64,000 nt of DNA from Myroides fluvii (lineage in GTDB: Bacteria; Bacteroidota; Bacteroidia; Flavobacteriales; Flavobacteriaceae): NCBI RefSeq assembly GCF_009792295.1, contig NZ_CP039934.1, positions 764,501-828,500 on the forward strand, given 5' to 3'. Positions 55,937 through 64,000 of this stretch are shown here, piece by piece. Every line of letters begins with the position of its first letter. The first letter of the stretch is position 1. The translations under genes and the position numbers were made by a program. The notes beneath the pieces were generated by a model. It was not told where the DNA came from and searched no databases. It saw only the letters and a list, made by a program, of their open reading frames with translations.

Positions 55937-58219
55937 TTAACTTCTTGAGGTATACTTCGTTCTCTTTTGATCCAAATCAAATTGTTCAAACAATTCTAAC
56001 AAGCCAATAGTTGCTTTCACCATATCATCTGTTTCAAACAAGATGGAAAAATACAATTTACTGTTCTTCGGGCTTGTTTCAGTAGTGCGAATGCGCACAA
56101 TCTGCTTCTGAATTAATTTATCAATTGTCTGTGTAATTTCTTCTTTATTTGCTAGGACTTCGCTAATGCGATCAAATTTTTCTTCTAAGAAAATAGCCCC
56201 TATCTCATCCAAAAAGCTCTGTAGTTTATTGTCGACTAACTTCAAATCGCGAATCTGATTAAACTTTAGCTTTTTGTGGTTATTATCCACGTGCGTATAA
56301 CTATTCTGTGTAATGAATAAGGTAGACTTAATAATGTCTTGTAAGAAGCCCAAAGTCAATACATAAAACTTACTTGCTCCCACGGTAGTTTCGTCTAAGT
56401 TCTTGATAAAGAAGTACACATTACCACGCAGGCTATCTACTTCTTTTTCCAACTGTTTTAGTTTCTTTCTACACGCTTTTAAATCCGCGTGATTTTGCAA
56501 CGCTACTCCGTCAATAACACGCGTATACAATTCGTTCGTACGGACAATTACCTTGGCAATTTGAGCAGAGCTCTCCGAAGCAACTTCGTGAATCGTTACA
56601 ATATCAATTTTATTGAGTTTTTCTATTTTGAGTTTCTTCTCTTGCTCTAGACGCTGATGCATCTTATTACTTCTATATAATAAAATACCAATTAAAATCA
56701 GCATCGCTACTAAAGCATATACCTCTCCAATATAAAGGATATAAGCCGTGATAAAAGAAGCAACAAATGCGACAATAGCCGTGACAAACCACCCTCCTAT
56801 AACATTGAACACCCCAGCTACGCGATAAACTGCAGAATCTCTATCCCATGCTCTATCCGCAAAAGAAGTACCCATAGCTACCATAAAGGTAACATAAGTT
56901 GTAGATAAAGGTAGTTTCATCGACGTACCGATAGAGATCAAAATACTTGCCACCATCAAATTGACAGAAGCACGTACCATATCAAAAGCGGGCTCATCTG
57001 CCTTATTCTTGCTTTTTGTTTTCACCTCAGGTTGCTCAAAACGCTTATCCATGTGGATTTGCCATGATTTCGGAAGAAAGTAATTTACAATACCCCCAAA
57101 AATAACCATACTACGCACCAAGGCTTTAGATAGTAAATTGGGTGAAAACTTCTCATCCGAAGAATCTGAACTCTGACGCGCTAAGTTCATTTCCGTTTCA
57201 ATTACATTGCGCGCTTTCTTAGAAGTCCACAACGTATAAACCATAATACCTCCTGCTAACAATAGGAAATAAAAAGGCGCTTTGACACTTTCTTCCGCCA
57301 GTTTCCCCATCAAGTAAACATCTGGTGCTTGACCTGAACTTTGAAAAAACTCGAACGATTGAATCGCCGCAATGGGCACCCCAATAAAGTTTACCAAGTC
57401 ATTCCCTGCAAAAGCCAAGGCTAGTGCGAACGTTCCGATAATAATAATGACACGTAAAATATTCAGCTTAAATACGGACATTAAAAATTGAGAAAACAAC
57501 GTCCAAAACACGAAACTTCCTCCTAAAATAATCAATTGATTGTGATCAATCCAAGTAGAGGCTTCTTTGGTTAAGAAACTTGATCCTTTTAGTCCTTTTA
57601 TCAAAATAAAAAAGGAAATAGCAGTAATTGCTGTTCCTCCGAATAAAGCACCGAAATATTTCATCTTACGCTCCACTTGGAAGGTAAAGATTAAACGCGA
57701 TACATATTGAACGATGGTCCCTAGTGTAAAGGACAAAATAACAGACAACAAAATACTCACAACGATCTCGGAGGCCTTCTTCGTATTGATATACGAAGGC
57801 AAAGTGGCCCAACTGTCGTCACTCGTTACAATTTTCACCACAGCTAAACACACCGCGGCACCTAATAACTCAAATACAATTGAGACTGTTGTAGAAGTGG
57901 GTAATCCAAGCGTATTAAAGACATCTAATAGCAAGACGTCGGTAATCATGACGGCTAAGAAGATAATCATTACATCGTTGAAGGTGAACATACTGGGAAC
58001 AAAGATTCCACTTCGGGCAATTTCCATCATCCCACCAGAAAAAACAGCTCCAACCAAGATTCCTAAAGAAGCCACGAGCATAATGCCTTTGAAAGACATC
58101 GCCTTGGATCCAAGTCCTGAATTTAAGAAGTTTACAGCGTCGTTACTAACTCCAACAGTTAAATCTATTATGGCCAATATCCCTAAGGCTATTAGCATTA
58201 CAATAAAAATCTGTTCCAT
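55937..58219 (-). CDS. PiT-family inorganic phosphate transporter with a long cytoplasmic tail
   Basis: The 760-residue protein has two PHO4 blocks of membrane segments. The first carries GVSNDAVNFLNSGLGSKAMS (about residues 23-42), the second FAGNDLVNFIGVPIAAIQ (about 266-283). A further membrane block follows with STTYVTFMVAMGTSFADRAW. The last 230 or so residues are soluble, helical and resemble the PhoU/DUF47-type regulators that often sit beside PiT genes, here fused. It probably takes up phosphate with protons or sodium and senses phosphate state through the tail. It is a single gene with a shared terminator. Confidence 0.9.
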   Translation of the reverse strand: MEQIFIVMLIALGILAIIDLTVGVSNDAVNFLNSGLGSKAMSFKGIMLVASLGILVGAVFSGGMMEIARSGIFVPSMFTFNDVMIIFLAVMITDVLLLDVFNTLGLPTSTTVSIVFELLGAAVCLAVVKIVTSDDSWATLPSYINTKKASEIVVSILLSVILSFTLGTIVQYVSRLIFTFQVERKMKYFGALFGGTAITAISFFILIKGLKGSSFLTKEASTWIDHNQLIILGGSFVFWTLFSQFLMSVFKLNILRVIIIIGTFALALAFAGNDLVNFIGVPIAAIQSFEFFQSSGQAPDVYLMGKLAEESVKAPFYFLLLAGGIMVYTLWTSKKARNVIETEMNLARQSSDSSDEKFSPNLLSKALVRSMVIFGGIVNYFLPKSWQIHMDKRFEQPEVKTKSKNKADEPAFDMVRASVNLMVASILISIGTSMKLPLSTTYVTFMVAMGTSFADRAWDRDSAVYRVAGVFNVIGGWFVTAIVAFVASFITAYILYIGEVYALVAMLILIGILLYRSNKMHQRLEQEKKLKIEKLNKIDIVTIHEVASESSAQIAKVIVRTNELYTRVIDGVALQNHADLKACRKKLKQLEKEVDSLRGNVYFFIKNLDETTVGASKFYVLTLGFLQDIIKSTLFITQNSYTHVDNNHKKLKFNQIRDLKLVDNKLQSFLDEIGAIFLEEKFDRISEVLANKEEITQTIDKLIQKQIVRIRTTETSPKNSKLYFSILFETDDMVKATIGLLELFEQFDLDQKRTKYTSRS

Positions 58220-58292
58220 TTATTTTTTTATTTTTTTGCGTACTGCAAAAGTCCTTCTATTTCTCTAAACCAACGTTAACTTAATGTTATCC

Positions 58293-58470
58293 TTTATTAG
58301 AAAAGTAGAGAGAGGAGCGAAGAAAAGGGTAGAATTCTAGATTAAAGAAGTGATTCTTTTTTTAGAAAAATCGGGCATTCTCAACTTACAAATACATAAA
58401 AAAGTAAACATTTCTATGTATTGAAAAATTCACCCCCTTTCCTCTATCCTCTTTCCTCTCTCTAATAAAT
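58293..58470. repeat. Imperfect inverted purine-rich repeat in an intergenic region
   Basis: The left arm 58293-58328 (TTTATTAGA ... GAGAGGAGCGAAG ... AAGGG) and the right arm 58433-58470, read on the minus strand as TTTATTAGAGAGAGGAAAG and onward, are similar over about 30 bases with one eight-base insertion. They enclose about 105 bases, within which ATACATA and TATGTAT (58391-58420) form a small hairpin. It may be the remains of a small mobile repeat. Confidence 0.4.
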
Positions 58471-58479
58471 AATTTTCCC

Positions 58480-58487
58480 TAATTTTG
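58480..58487 (+). promoter_or_regulatory. -7 promoter element of the DUF255 gene
   Basis: TAATTTTG, 18 bases before the ATG at 58506. Confidence 0.5.
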
Positions 58488-58505
58488 TAAGCTAAACTCA
58501 CTTCC

Positions 58506-60503
58506 ATGAATGAATTACAATACGCGTCAAATCCTTATTTAAAACAGCATGCTACCAACCCTATCTATTGGAAGGCTTGGCATCCATCTGTTTTTCAACA
58601 GGCTCAAGAGCAAAACAAATTAGTAATTGTCAGCATTGGTTATTCCACATGTCATTGGTGTCACGTCATGGAGGAAGAGAGTTTCACCAATTTAGAGGTT
58701 GCTTCAGCAATGAATCGCGATTTCATTTCGATTAAAGTGGATCGAGAAGAACATCCTGCTGTGGATGCTTATTACATGAAAGCCGTTCAACTAATGACCA
58801 AACAAGGGGGATGGCCCTTAAATGTAGTGTGTTTACCTGATGGAAGACCGATTTGGGGAGGAACTTATTTCCCTAAAAAAACGTGGATTGACGCTTTAAG
58901 TCAACTCGCTCAACTCCACCAAAACAAACCAGAAGCTACGGTTGAATTTGCAACAAAATTACAAGAGGGCGTCTATATCATGGGGCTTGCTCCAACGGCA
59001 AAGGATGAAAGTCGATTTAATTTAGCGTTACTCATCGAAAACTGGAAACAAAGTTTTGATTTAGAGTATGGAGGCTACCAACGTGCACCAAAATTCATGA
59101 TGCCGACCAACTTGCTCTACCTTCAAAAATTAGGGGATCTTACACGAGATAAAGACTTGCTCCACTATATTGATTTAACGCTAACTCAAATGGCTTGGGG
59201 TGGGATTTTCGACGTGATTGAGGGTGGTTTTTCACGCTATTCCGTTGATTTCAAATGGCATATTCCTCATTTTGAAAAGATGTTGTACGATAATGCTCAA
59301 CTGTTAAGTGTTTACAGTGATGCTTACAAGCGCACAGCAAATCCTTTGTATCTAGAAGTACTAACCAAAACGACAGCCTTCATCCAATGCAATTGGCAAT
59401 CCGATTGGGGTGGTGTATATTCTGCTTTGGATGCGGATAGCGCAAATGACAAAGGAGTTTCACAGGAAGGAGCTTACTACGTTTGGACAGCGGCAGAGTT
59501 ACATCGCATTTTAGGGGATGATTTTACTCTATTTGCTCAAATTTTCAATGTTAACGAATACGGTTATTGGGAAGAAGGAAACTTTGTTCTCATCCAAAAT
59601 CAGCTAATAGAAACTATTGCGTTAGCCAATCAAATGGACGTATTTGATCTGAAAAAACGCAAAGAAAACTGGGAGCGATTACTCTTACTAGAACGCAATC
59701 AAAGGCCTAAACCTTTATTGGACGATAAGATTATCTGTAGCTGGAATGCCATGTTGATTACAGGACTACTCGATGCTTATAGTGCTACCCAACAACAGGA
59801 CTACTTACAGCAAGCGGAGCGCATTTACCACTATATTCAGACGCACTTAGTTGATGAAGAACGCGGTTTATTCCACTCTTCTCACAAGCAACAAGTGCAG
59901 ACATTGGCTTATTTGGATGATTATGCTTTTTATATTCAAGCTTTAATTAACCTATTTGAGCATACAGCCAATCAAGATTACTTATGGCAAGCCAAGCGCT
60001 TGATGGATTTGACTTTGGATTTATTTTTAGATGAAAAGAATAAGTTCTTCTACTTTAGTCAGGAGAATCAAGCGGATAATATTTTGAGAAGTATTGAAAC
60101 AGAAGACAATGTAATACCTTCGGCCAACGCTGTTTTATGCAGGAGTTTACTTCAGCTTGGCGTTGCATTTGAACATACACATTACACCCAGCTTGCGCAT
60201 CAGATGATTGACATCATGCAATCAAACATAGACTATCCGTCTGCGTATTCGCATTGGCTCTTGGCCATGTTGTACACGGAATCTCCGTCTGAATTGGCTA
60301 TCGTTGGTGCGAATGCCCTAGAAGAAAGCCAGAAAATTCAAGCAAATTTGATTAGTAAAACGTTTGTTTTTCCAATTAATCAGGCGAGTTCGATTCCGTA
60401 TTTTGAAAAATACACAGTGAGTCAGACAACGCAATATTACCTTTGTGAGAACAAACATTGTTTAACCCCAACAACAGAAATAAGTCATTTAATAAAGCTT
60501 TAG
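58506..60503 (+). CDS. Thioredoxin-domain DUF255 protein (YyaL/spermatogenesis-associated-20 type)
   Basis: The 665-residue protein has an N-terminal thioredoxin-like domain (about 1-160) with the redox motif STCHWCHVMEEESF, a CxxC with histidines that differs from normal thioredoxin. A long (alpha/alpha)-barrel domain similar to N-acylglucosamine 2-epimerase and glycosidase folds follows (HIPHFEKMLYDNAQLL, ALDADSAND, CSWNAMLITGLLDAY). The reaction is unknown. The mscS-type gene follows three bases later, so they are co-transcribed. Confidence 0.93.
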   Translation: MNELQYASNPYLKQHATNPIYWKAWHPSVFQQAQEQNKLVIVSIGYSTCHWCHVMEEESFTNLEVASAMNRDFISIKVDREEHPAVDAYYMKAVQLMTKQGGWPLNVVCLPDGRPIWGGTYFPKKTWIDALSQLAQLHQNKPEATVEFATKLQEGVYIMGLAPTAKDESRFNLALLIENWKQSFDLEYGGYQRAPKFMMPTNLLYLQKLGDLTRDKDLLHYIDLTLTQMAWGGIFDVIEGGFSRYSVDFKWHIPHFEKMLYDNAQLLSVYSDAYKRTANPLYLEVLTKTTAFIQCNWQSDWGGVYSALDADSANDKGVSQEGAYYVWTAAELHRILGDDFTLFAQIFNVNEYGYWEEGNFVLIQNQLIETIALANQMDVFDLKKRKENWERLLLLERNQRPKPLLDDKIICSWNAMLITGLLDAYSATQQQDYLQQAERIYHYIQTHLVDEERGLFHSSHKQQVQTLAYLDDYAFYIQALINLFEHTANQDYLWQAKRLMDLTLDLFLDEKNKFFYFSQENQADNILRSIETEDNVIPSANAVLCRSLLQLGVAFEHTHYTQLAHQMIDIMQSNIDYPSAYSHWLLAMLYTESPSELAIVGANALEESQKIQANLISKTFVFPINQASSIPYFEKYTVSQTTQYYLCENKHCLTPTTEISHLIKL

Positions 60504-60506
60504 GTT

Positions 60507-61274
60507 ATGGAAAAAATGGATCATTTACTCGCGTCTTATTTAGAGAAATTAATCGATTTCGTCCCGTATATTGTTTCCTCTTTGTTCATCTTAGCTTTGG
60601 GATTATGGGTCATTAAGATGTCTCAAAAAGTGGCCAAACGCATCATGACAAAACGCAATATCGACCCGACGTTTTCAAGTTTTATACTCGATGTATTATT
60701 GTGGGGGTTTCGCATCTTGCTTTTCGTTGTAATAGCTTCTAAATTGGGCATACAAACCAGTTCTTTTGTCGCTATAATTGGAGCCATGAGTTTAGCCATA
60801 GGGCTTTCTTTACAAGGGTCACTCAGCAATTTTGCGGGCGGAGTTTTGATTATCTTATTCAAGCCTTTCCGCATTGGAGATATAATTGAAGCCCAAGGAG
60901 AAACGGGAAAAGTATTGAGTATTCACATTTTCTCCACGCAAATCGTAAACTATCAAAATAATGTTATTTACCTACCCAACGGGGTTTTATCCAATAGCAA
61001 AATTAAGAATATATCGCAAAACAACCTGAGAAGATCAGAGGTGCTTGTTCAAACAAACCTAACGAAAAATACGGCGTTGTTTATTGAAAAATTATTGGAA
61101 GAGCTTCAGCTAAATGACAAAATTCTATCACAGCCTAAACCTCGAGTTTTGATTAAAGAATTACTCGACACTAAAATTACATATGTCGTACAAGTTTGGG
61201 TAGACAATGACAACTTTACGGCTGTCAATTCTTATATTCTACTGAAAGCGAGAGAAATAAGTGATTCGTTATAA
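60507..61274 (+). CDS. Small-conductance mechanosensitive channel (MscS family)
   Basis: The 255-residue protein has three membrane segments (about 15-38, 58-80, 85-120). The pore helix is glycine/alanine-rich (AIGLSLQGSLSNFAGGVLIILF), followed by the conserved KPFRIGDIIEAQGETGKV and the beta domain (NNVIYLPNGVLSNSKIKN). It opens under membrane tension to release solutes on osmotic downshock. Length is close to the E. coli MscS of 286 residues. It is convergent with tsaB; the two stop codons lie in one hairpin. Confidence 0.94.
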   Translation: MEKMDHLLASYLEKLIDFVPYIVSSLFILALGLWVIKMSQKVAKRIMTKRNIDPTFSSFILDVLLWGFRILLFVVIASKLGIQTSSFVAIIGAMSLAIGLSLQGSLSNFAGGVLIILFKPFRIGDIIEAQGETGKVLSIHIFSTQIVNYQNNVIYLPNGVLSNSKIKNISQNNLRRSEVLVQTNLTKNTALFIEKLLEELQLNDKILSQPKPRVLIKELLDTKITYVVQVWVDNDNFTAVNSYILLKAREISDSL

Positions 61275-61284
61275 TCACTTATTT
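61255..61284. terminator. Bidirectional hairpin holding both stop codons of mscS and tsaB
   Basis: A perfect 12-bp stem, AAATAAGTGATT (61255-61266) with AATCACTTATTT (61273-61284), six-base loop. The mscS stop TAA (61272-61274) and the tsaB stop (61281-61279 on minus) touch or lie within it. There is a short T run on each side. Confidence 0.65.
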
Positions 61285-61956
61285 CTTTTGTTTTACGGGC
61301 ATCACAAAGTCTTTCAAATAATACGGCTCAAAATAAGCTACATCTACAAAGTCTTTGGCGAGGTATTTTTCATAACTCATCGTCACCATTTCTTTGGCTG
61401 ATGGATAAACAATGGCTTCACAGAAATTAAAATTAGGCGCTGTCAAAACGGTTTCGCATTTCATTGCGCCATCCCCAATGAAGTAAACGGGTACATCCCC
61501 TTTTAGTTCACTAAAAGAAGCCTCATCAACCACTTTGGCTTCAATTGGCTTAACCAACTCCCCTTCACAAGAGAAAGTCGCGCAAAACACCTCCATTCGC
61601 CTTGCGTCAATCATGGGAATAATCCAACCACTGCTCACTTCTAATTGTTTGGCTAAAATACGAAGCGTGTCTAACGCTATCATGGGAATATTCAATCCAT
61701 AACACAATCCTTTCACAGAGGAGACGCCGATGCGTAATCCTGTATAAGATCCTGGCCCTTGGCTAACAGCAATTGCACTTAATTGCTGCATTTTCAAGTT
61801 GTTTTCTTTTAGCAATTCCTCGATAAACACATGCAACTTTTCTGCATGCGAAAAATTCTCCTCTGCTATTTCTTTCACTCCTGCAAGTGTCCCATCTACA
61901 GACAAAGAAACGGAACAGTTTTTAGTTGCCGTTTCTATATTCAATAGTACAATCAT
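61279..61956 (-). CDS. tsaB: tRNA threonylcarbamoyladenosine biosynthesis protein TsaB
   Basis: The 225-residue ASKHA-fold protein has the N-terminal LNIETATKNCSVSLS, then SQGPGSYTGLRIGVSSVKGL, the family signature. It is the scaffold partner of TsaD in adding t6A to position 37 of ANN-decoding tRNAs. The catalytic residues of TsaD are absent, as expected. It overlaps the end of the upstream RND adaptor gene by four bases (ATGA), so it is coupled to an efflux operon, an unusual but not unknown setting in Flavobacteriia. Confidence 0.94.
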   Translation of the reverse strand: MIVLLNIETATKNCSVSLSVDGTLAGVKEIAEENFSHAEKLHVFIEELLKENNLKMQQLSAIAVSQGPGSYTGLRIGVSSVKGLCYGLNIPMIALDTLRILAKQLEVSSGWIIPMIDARRMEVFCATFSCEGELVKPIEAKVVDEASFSELKGDVPVYFIGDGAMKCETVLTAPNFNFCEAIVYPSAKEMVTMSYEKYLAKDFVDVAYFEPYYLKDFVMPVKQKK

Positions 61957-63206
61957 TCTTTCTTTTCTTCTTTCTTAATCTTATCGTTGTGTTTCAAGGT
62001 TTTACTCACTATAGAATAAGGTCCTGTCACAAGAACATCGCCTTTTTTCAATCCTTGAACAATTTCAATATTTTTATCATCTTGAATACCTGTTTTGACA
62101 AAGCGCAATTGGGCTACCCCATTCACGTCAACAAATACAGCTTCTTTCAATACTTCGCTGGCCTTTACGGCGTCTTTTTCTGCTTGATTTACCAATGTGT
62201 CACTTGGCGTTCGCATAACAATGGCACTTATTGGCACTGCAGTAATTTTGTTTTTCACGTGTGTAATAATATCAACAGCTGCCGTCATTCCAGGGCGAAA
62301 AGGAGAGTAATCTTCTAACTTCCCATCAAGGAGATCTTCATACGACTCCCGTAGAATTTTAATTTTCACTTTAAATGTCGTTACCTGATCTGCCGATAGC
62401 GTTTGATTCGAAGCTGAATTGGAAATACTTGTCACAATTCCCTTAAATTCTTTTTTCAAAAAAGCATCAACATCAATCTTCGTTTCATCCCCTACTTTTA
62501 CCTTGACAATATCATTTTCGTTGATGTTTACTTCCACTTCCATGCTGTTTAAATTTGCAACGCGCAGCAACTCTGTACCTGCCATTTGTTGAGTTCCAAG
62601 CACGCGTTCTCCTAGTTCAACATCCACGCGAGAAATCGTTCCTGCACTAGGTGCGTAAATTGTTGTTTTCAACAAATTCACTTTCGCTTCTTCTACGGCT
62701 GCTTTCGAACTTTCCACATTGTAATATGCCGAGTTTTTATTGGCCTTAGCTACTTCATAGGAACGCACCACCTGATCCCATTCTGATCCGGATATCACTC
62801 CCTTGTCAAACAACATTTTATTTCTTGCATAAGAGGCTTTCGTCTCTTTGAGCTGAGCTTCGGCTTGTTCTAATCCGGCTTTGCTCGTAGACAACATGGC
62901 CACCATGCGATCGAGATTGGATTCGTATAAGTTGGGATTAATCACCACTAATAAATCCCCCTTATTGACAACCTGCCCTTCTTTGATTGGCAAATTTATG
63001 ATTTCTCCTGATACTTCTGGTGTTATTTTAATCTCAATTTCAGGCTGAATTTTCCCTGTTCCCGATACTGTTTCGACAAGGTTAATCTCATCTACAGTAG
63101 CAAGTTCAACGCCAGTGGCTTCTTCTGTCTTGGCAAAGAACTTCACCGCAATAAAAACACCGACAACAAGGGCTACAACGATAGCTATATATTTTTTTTT
63201 CATCAC
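61953..63206 (-). CDS. RND efflux periplasmic adaptor (membrane fusion protein)
   Basis: The 417-residue protein has an N-terminal membrane anchor (about 5-25), a biotinyl-lipoyl-like hairpin (INLPIKEGQVVNKGDLLVVI), a long alpha-hairpin (about 95-175, with SKAGLEQAEAQLKETKASY), a beta-barrel domain (YAPSAGTISRVDVELGERV) and a membrane-proximal domain. It joins an inner-membrane pump to a TolC-type duct. The pump itself is not in the window; MacB-type ABC or RND partners are both possible. Its ATG directly follows the stop of the TolC-family gene. Confidence 0.9.
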   Translation of the reverse strand: MMKKKYIAIVVALVVGVFIAVKFFAKTEEATGVELATVDEINLVETVSGTGKIQPEIEIKITPEVSGEIINLPIKEGQVVNKGDLLVVINPNLYESNLDRMVAMLSTSKAGLEQAEAQLKETKASYARNKMLFDKGVISGSEWDQVVRSYEVAKANKNSAYYNVESSKAAVEEAKVNLLKTTIYAPSAGTISRVDVELGERVLGTQQMAGTELLRVANLNSMEVEVNINENDIVKVKVGDETKIDVDAFLKKEFKGIVTSISNSASNQTLSADQVTTFKVKIKILRESYEDLLDGKLEDYSPFRPGMTAAVDIITHVKNKITAVPISAIVMRTPSDTLVNQAEKDAVKASEVLKEAVFVDVNGVAQLRFVKTGIQDDKNIEIVQGLKKGDVLVTGPYSIVSKTLKHNDKIKKEEKKE

Positions 63207-64000
63207 TTAATTTCTTTTAAATAACGGTAATCCAAAGTAGTATTCCACTATTTTATTCTTAAAGATATAATCGTATTTGGCTTTGAGTAAATTGGACTGC
63301 GCCGTTACATATAAATTTTGATTCTGATTGAGTTCAAAAATATTAATCAGCCCCACAGCGTACCGCTCTCGTGCATACTCTAGCGATTTTTCTCGAGATT
63401 CTAAGGTAACAACACTAGCCTCATAGCTTTGAAAACTACTTTTGGTATCTGTATACGCTTTGAACACCAATTGTTCTAATTTCAACTCTTCTGCTTCTTT
63501 TTCGTATTGCATCTGCTCCAAGGCCAATTGATTTAACTTTACGGTTTTTCTCGCTTTTAAACCATTAAAGATAGGAACCGTCAAACTCAAACCAAACACC
63601 GAGCTTTTATTGTTGTCAATCTGTCGAAAGAAAGACTCTGGTCCGCCGTAAATATTCATCATCCCTTGACGCATCACTCGCTGTCCTGATCCTTCAACAA
63701 AACCGATTGGATCTAAACGAGCAGAAGGGACACTTCCCAACAGTCGATCTTGATAGTGTACATTAGAACCAAAATTATAGAATCCTGTTAGTTTAGGATA
63801 GTAAGCGCCTTTGCTTATTTGCACTTCTTTTTCGGCTAGCTGTACCTTCAGTTCAGCAGTTTTAATATTTGTCAGCGATTCAAACGCGCGATTTGTTATT
63901 TCTTCAGGTGTATACAGCATTAATTCAGAGGCTTGCACAACATAGTCTGAATCTACTACATCGAATTTTTCGTAATCGCGAATCTGCAACAATTGCGCTA
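63207..64000 (-). CDS. TolC-family outer membrane efflux protein, C-terminal part
   Basis: The frame is open through the window edge, so the N-terminus lies outside; about 264 residues are seen. Long amphipathic helices (TNIKTAELKVQLAEKEVQIS and LVFKAYTDTKSSFQSYEASV) and the beta segments GFYNFGSNVHYQ and FGLSLTVPIFNG are those of a TolC-type duct. The repeat RERYAVGLINIFELNQNQNL is the standard closing motif. With the adaptor and tsaB it forms one operon. Confidence 0.92.
   Translation of the reverse strand, partial: AQLLQIRDYEKFDVVDSDYVVQASELMLYTPEEITNRAFESLTNIKTAELKVQLAEKEVQISKGAYYPKLTGFYNFGSNVHYQDRLLGSVPSARLDPIGFVEGSGQRVMRQGMMNIYGGPESFFRQIDNNKSSVFGLSLTVPIFNGLKARKTVKLNQLALEQMQYEKEAEELKLEQLVFKAYTDTKSSFQSYEASVVTLESREKSLEYARERYAVGLINIFELNQNQNLYVTAQSNLLKAKYDYIFKNKIVEYYFGLPLFKRN

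Overview
The window is chromosomal DNA of low-GC character from a Bacteroidota bacterium, almost certainly a member of the Flavobacteriaceae. The evidence is: many promoters of the Bacteroidota type (TTG, 17-20 bases, TAnnTTTG); SusC/SusD, PorP/SprF and type IX secretion (T9SS) sorting domains; a folK-deoxynucleoside kinase fusion; and the block nadK - DUF6089 - uppS - bamA - ompH - ompH - murI. Myroides or a close relative is my guess, but I cannot confirm a genus from sequence alone. The window starts inside a DPP11-type peptidase gene and ends inside a TolC-family gene.

Layout. 1-3.4 kb: 3' end of an S46 peptidase gene, a small acidic lipoprotein, a GH3-family protein and a DUF2797 protein. 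3.45-4.43 kb: a dead AbiE-type toxin-antitoxin locus. The antitoxin-like gene carries one nonsense codon, most of the toxin gene is deleted, and a near-perfect operator-like palindrome survives upstream. 4.5-14.3 kb: housekeeping genes (AsmA-like protein, sppA, folK-dNK fusion, SpoU methyltransferase, FUSC-like membrane protein, mutS). 14.4-26.6 kb: an accessory stretch bracketed by two copies of a tRNA-Gly(GCC)/tRNA-Leu(UAA) pair, with a third lone tRNA-Leu just outside. Inside are a lipoprotein of unknown function, a SusC/SusD pair and a 1483-residue T9SS surface protein with MBG repeats. 26.7-30.1 kb: clpX, clpP and tig. 30.1-33.4 kb: an operon of a FadL/OmpP1 porin, an SGNH lipoprotein hydrolase and a small holin-like membrane protein. 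33.7-36.6 kb: a T9SS type B protein with an IgGFc-binding-like N-terminus and DUF11 repeats. 36.9-38.4 kb: pdxJ and an alpha/beta hydrolase. 38.5-47.0 kb: a CBS protein and nadK, then the envelope biogenesis block ending in murI. 47.1-54.6 kb: a gamma-carbonic anhydrase-like protein, then a PorP/SprF protein and its 1967-residue T9SS type B partner, which has about twelve repeats of roughly 97 residues. 54.9-64 kb: an Nfu-type Fe-S protein, a PiT phosphate transporter with a long cytoplasmic tail, a YyaL-type thioredoxin-domain protein, an MscS channel, tsaB, and an RND adaptor plus TolC component.

The most interesting element is the 5' leader of the SusC/SusD operon (15875-16153). A consensus promoter is followed by a 31-codon reading frame with four Met codons among its last nine (M-I-M-A-S-M-R-M-P), then a perfect 13-bp intrinsic terminator. 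Upstream of that lies an alternative hairpin that would use up the terminator's 5' arm. Its first strand begins seven bases after the leader stop codon. This is the geometry of classical leader-peptide attenuation and predicts that a nutrient-uptake (SusCD) operon is switched on when charged tRNA-Met is scarce. This is inference from sequence geometry and has not been tested here.
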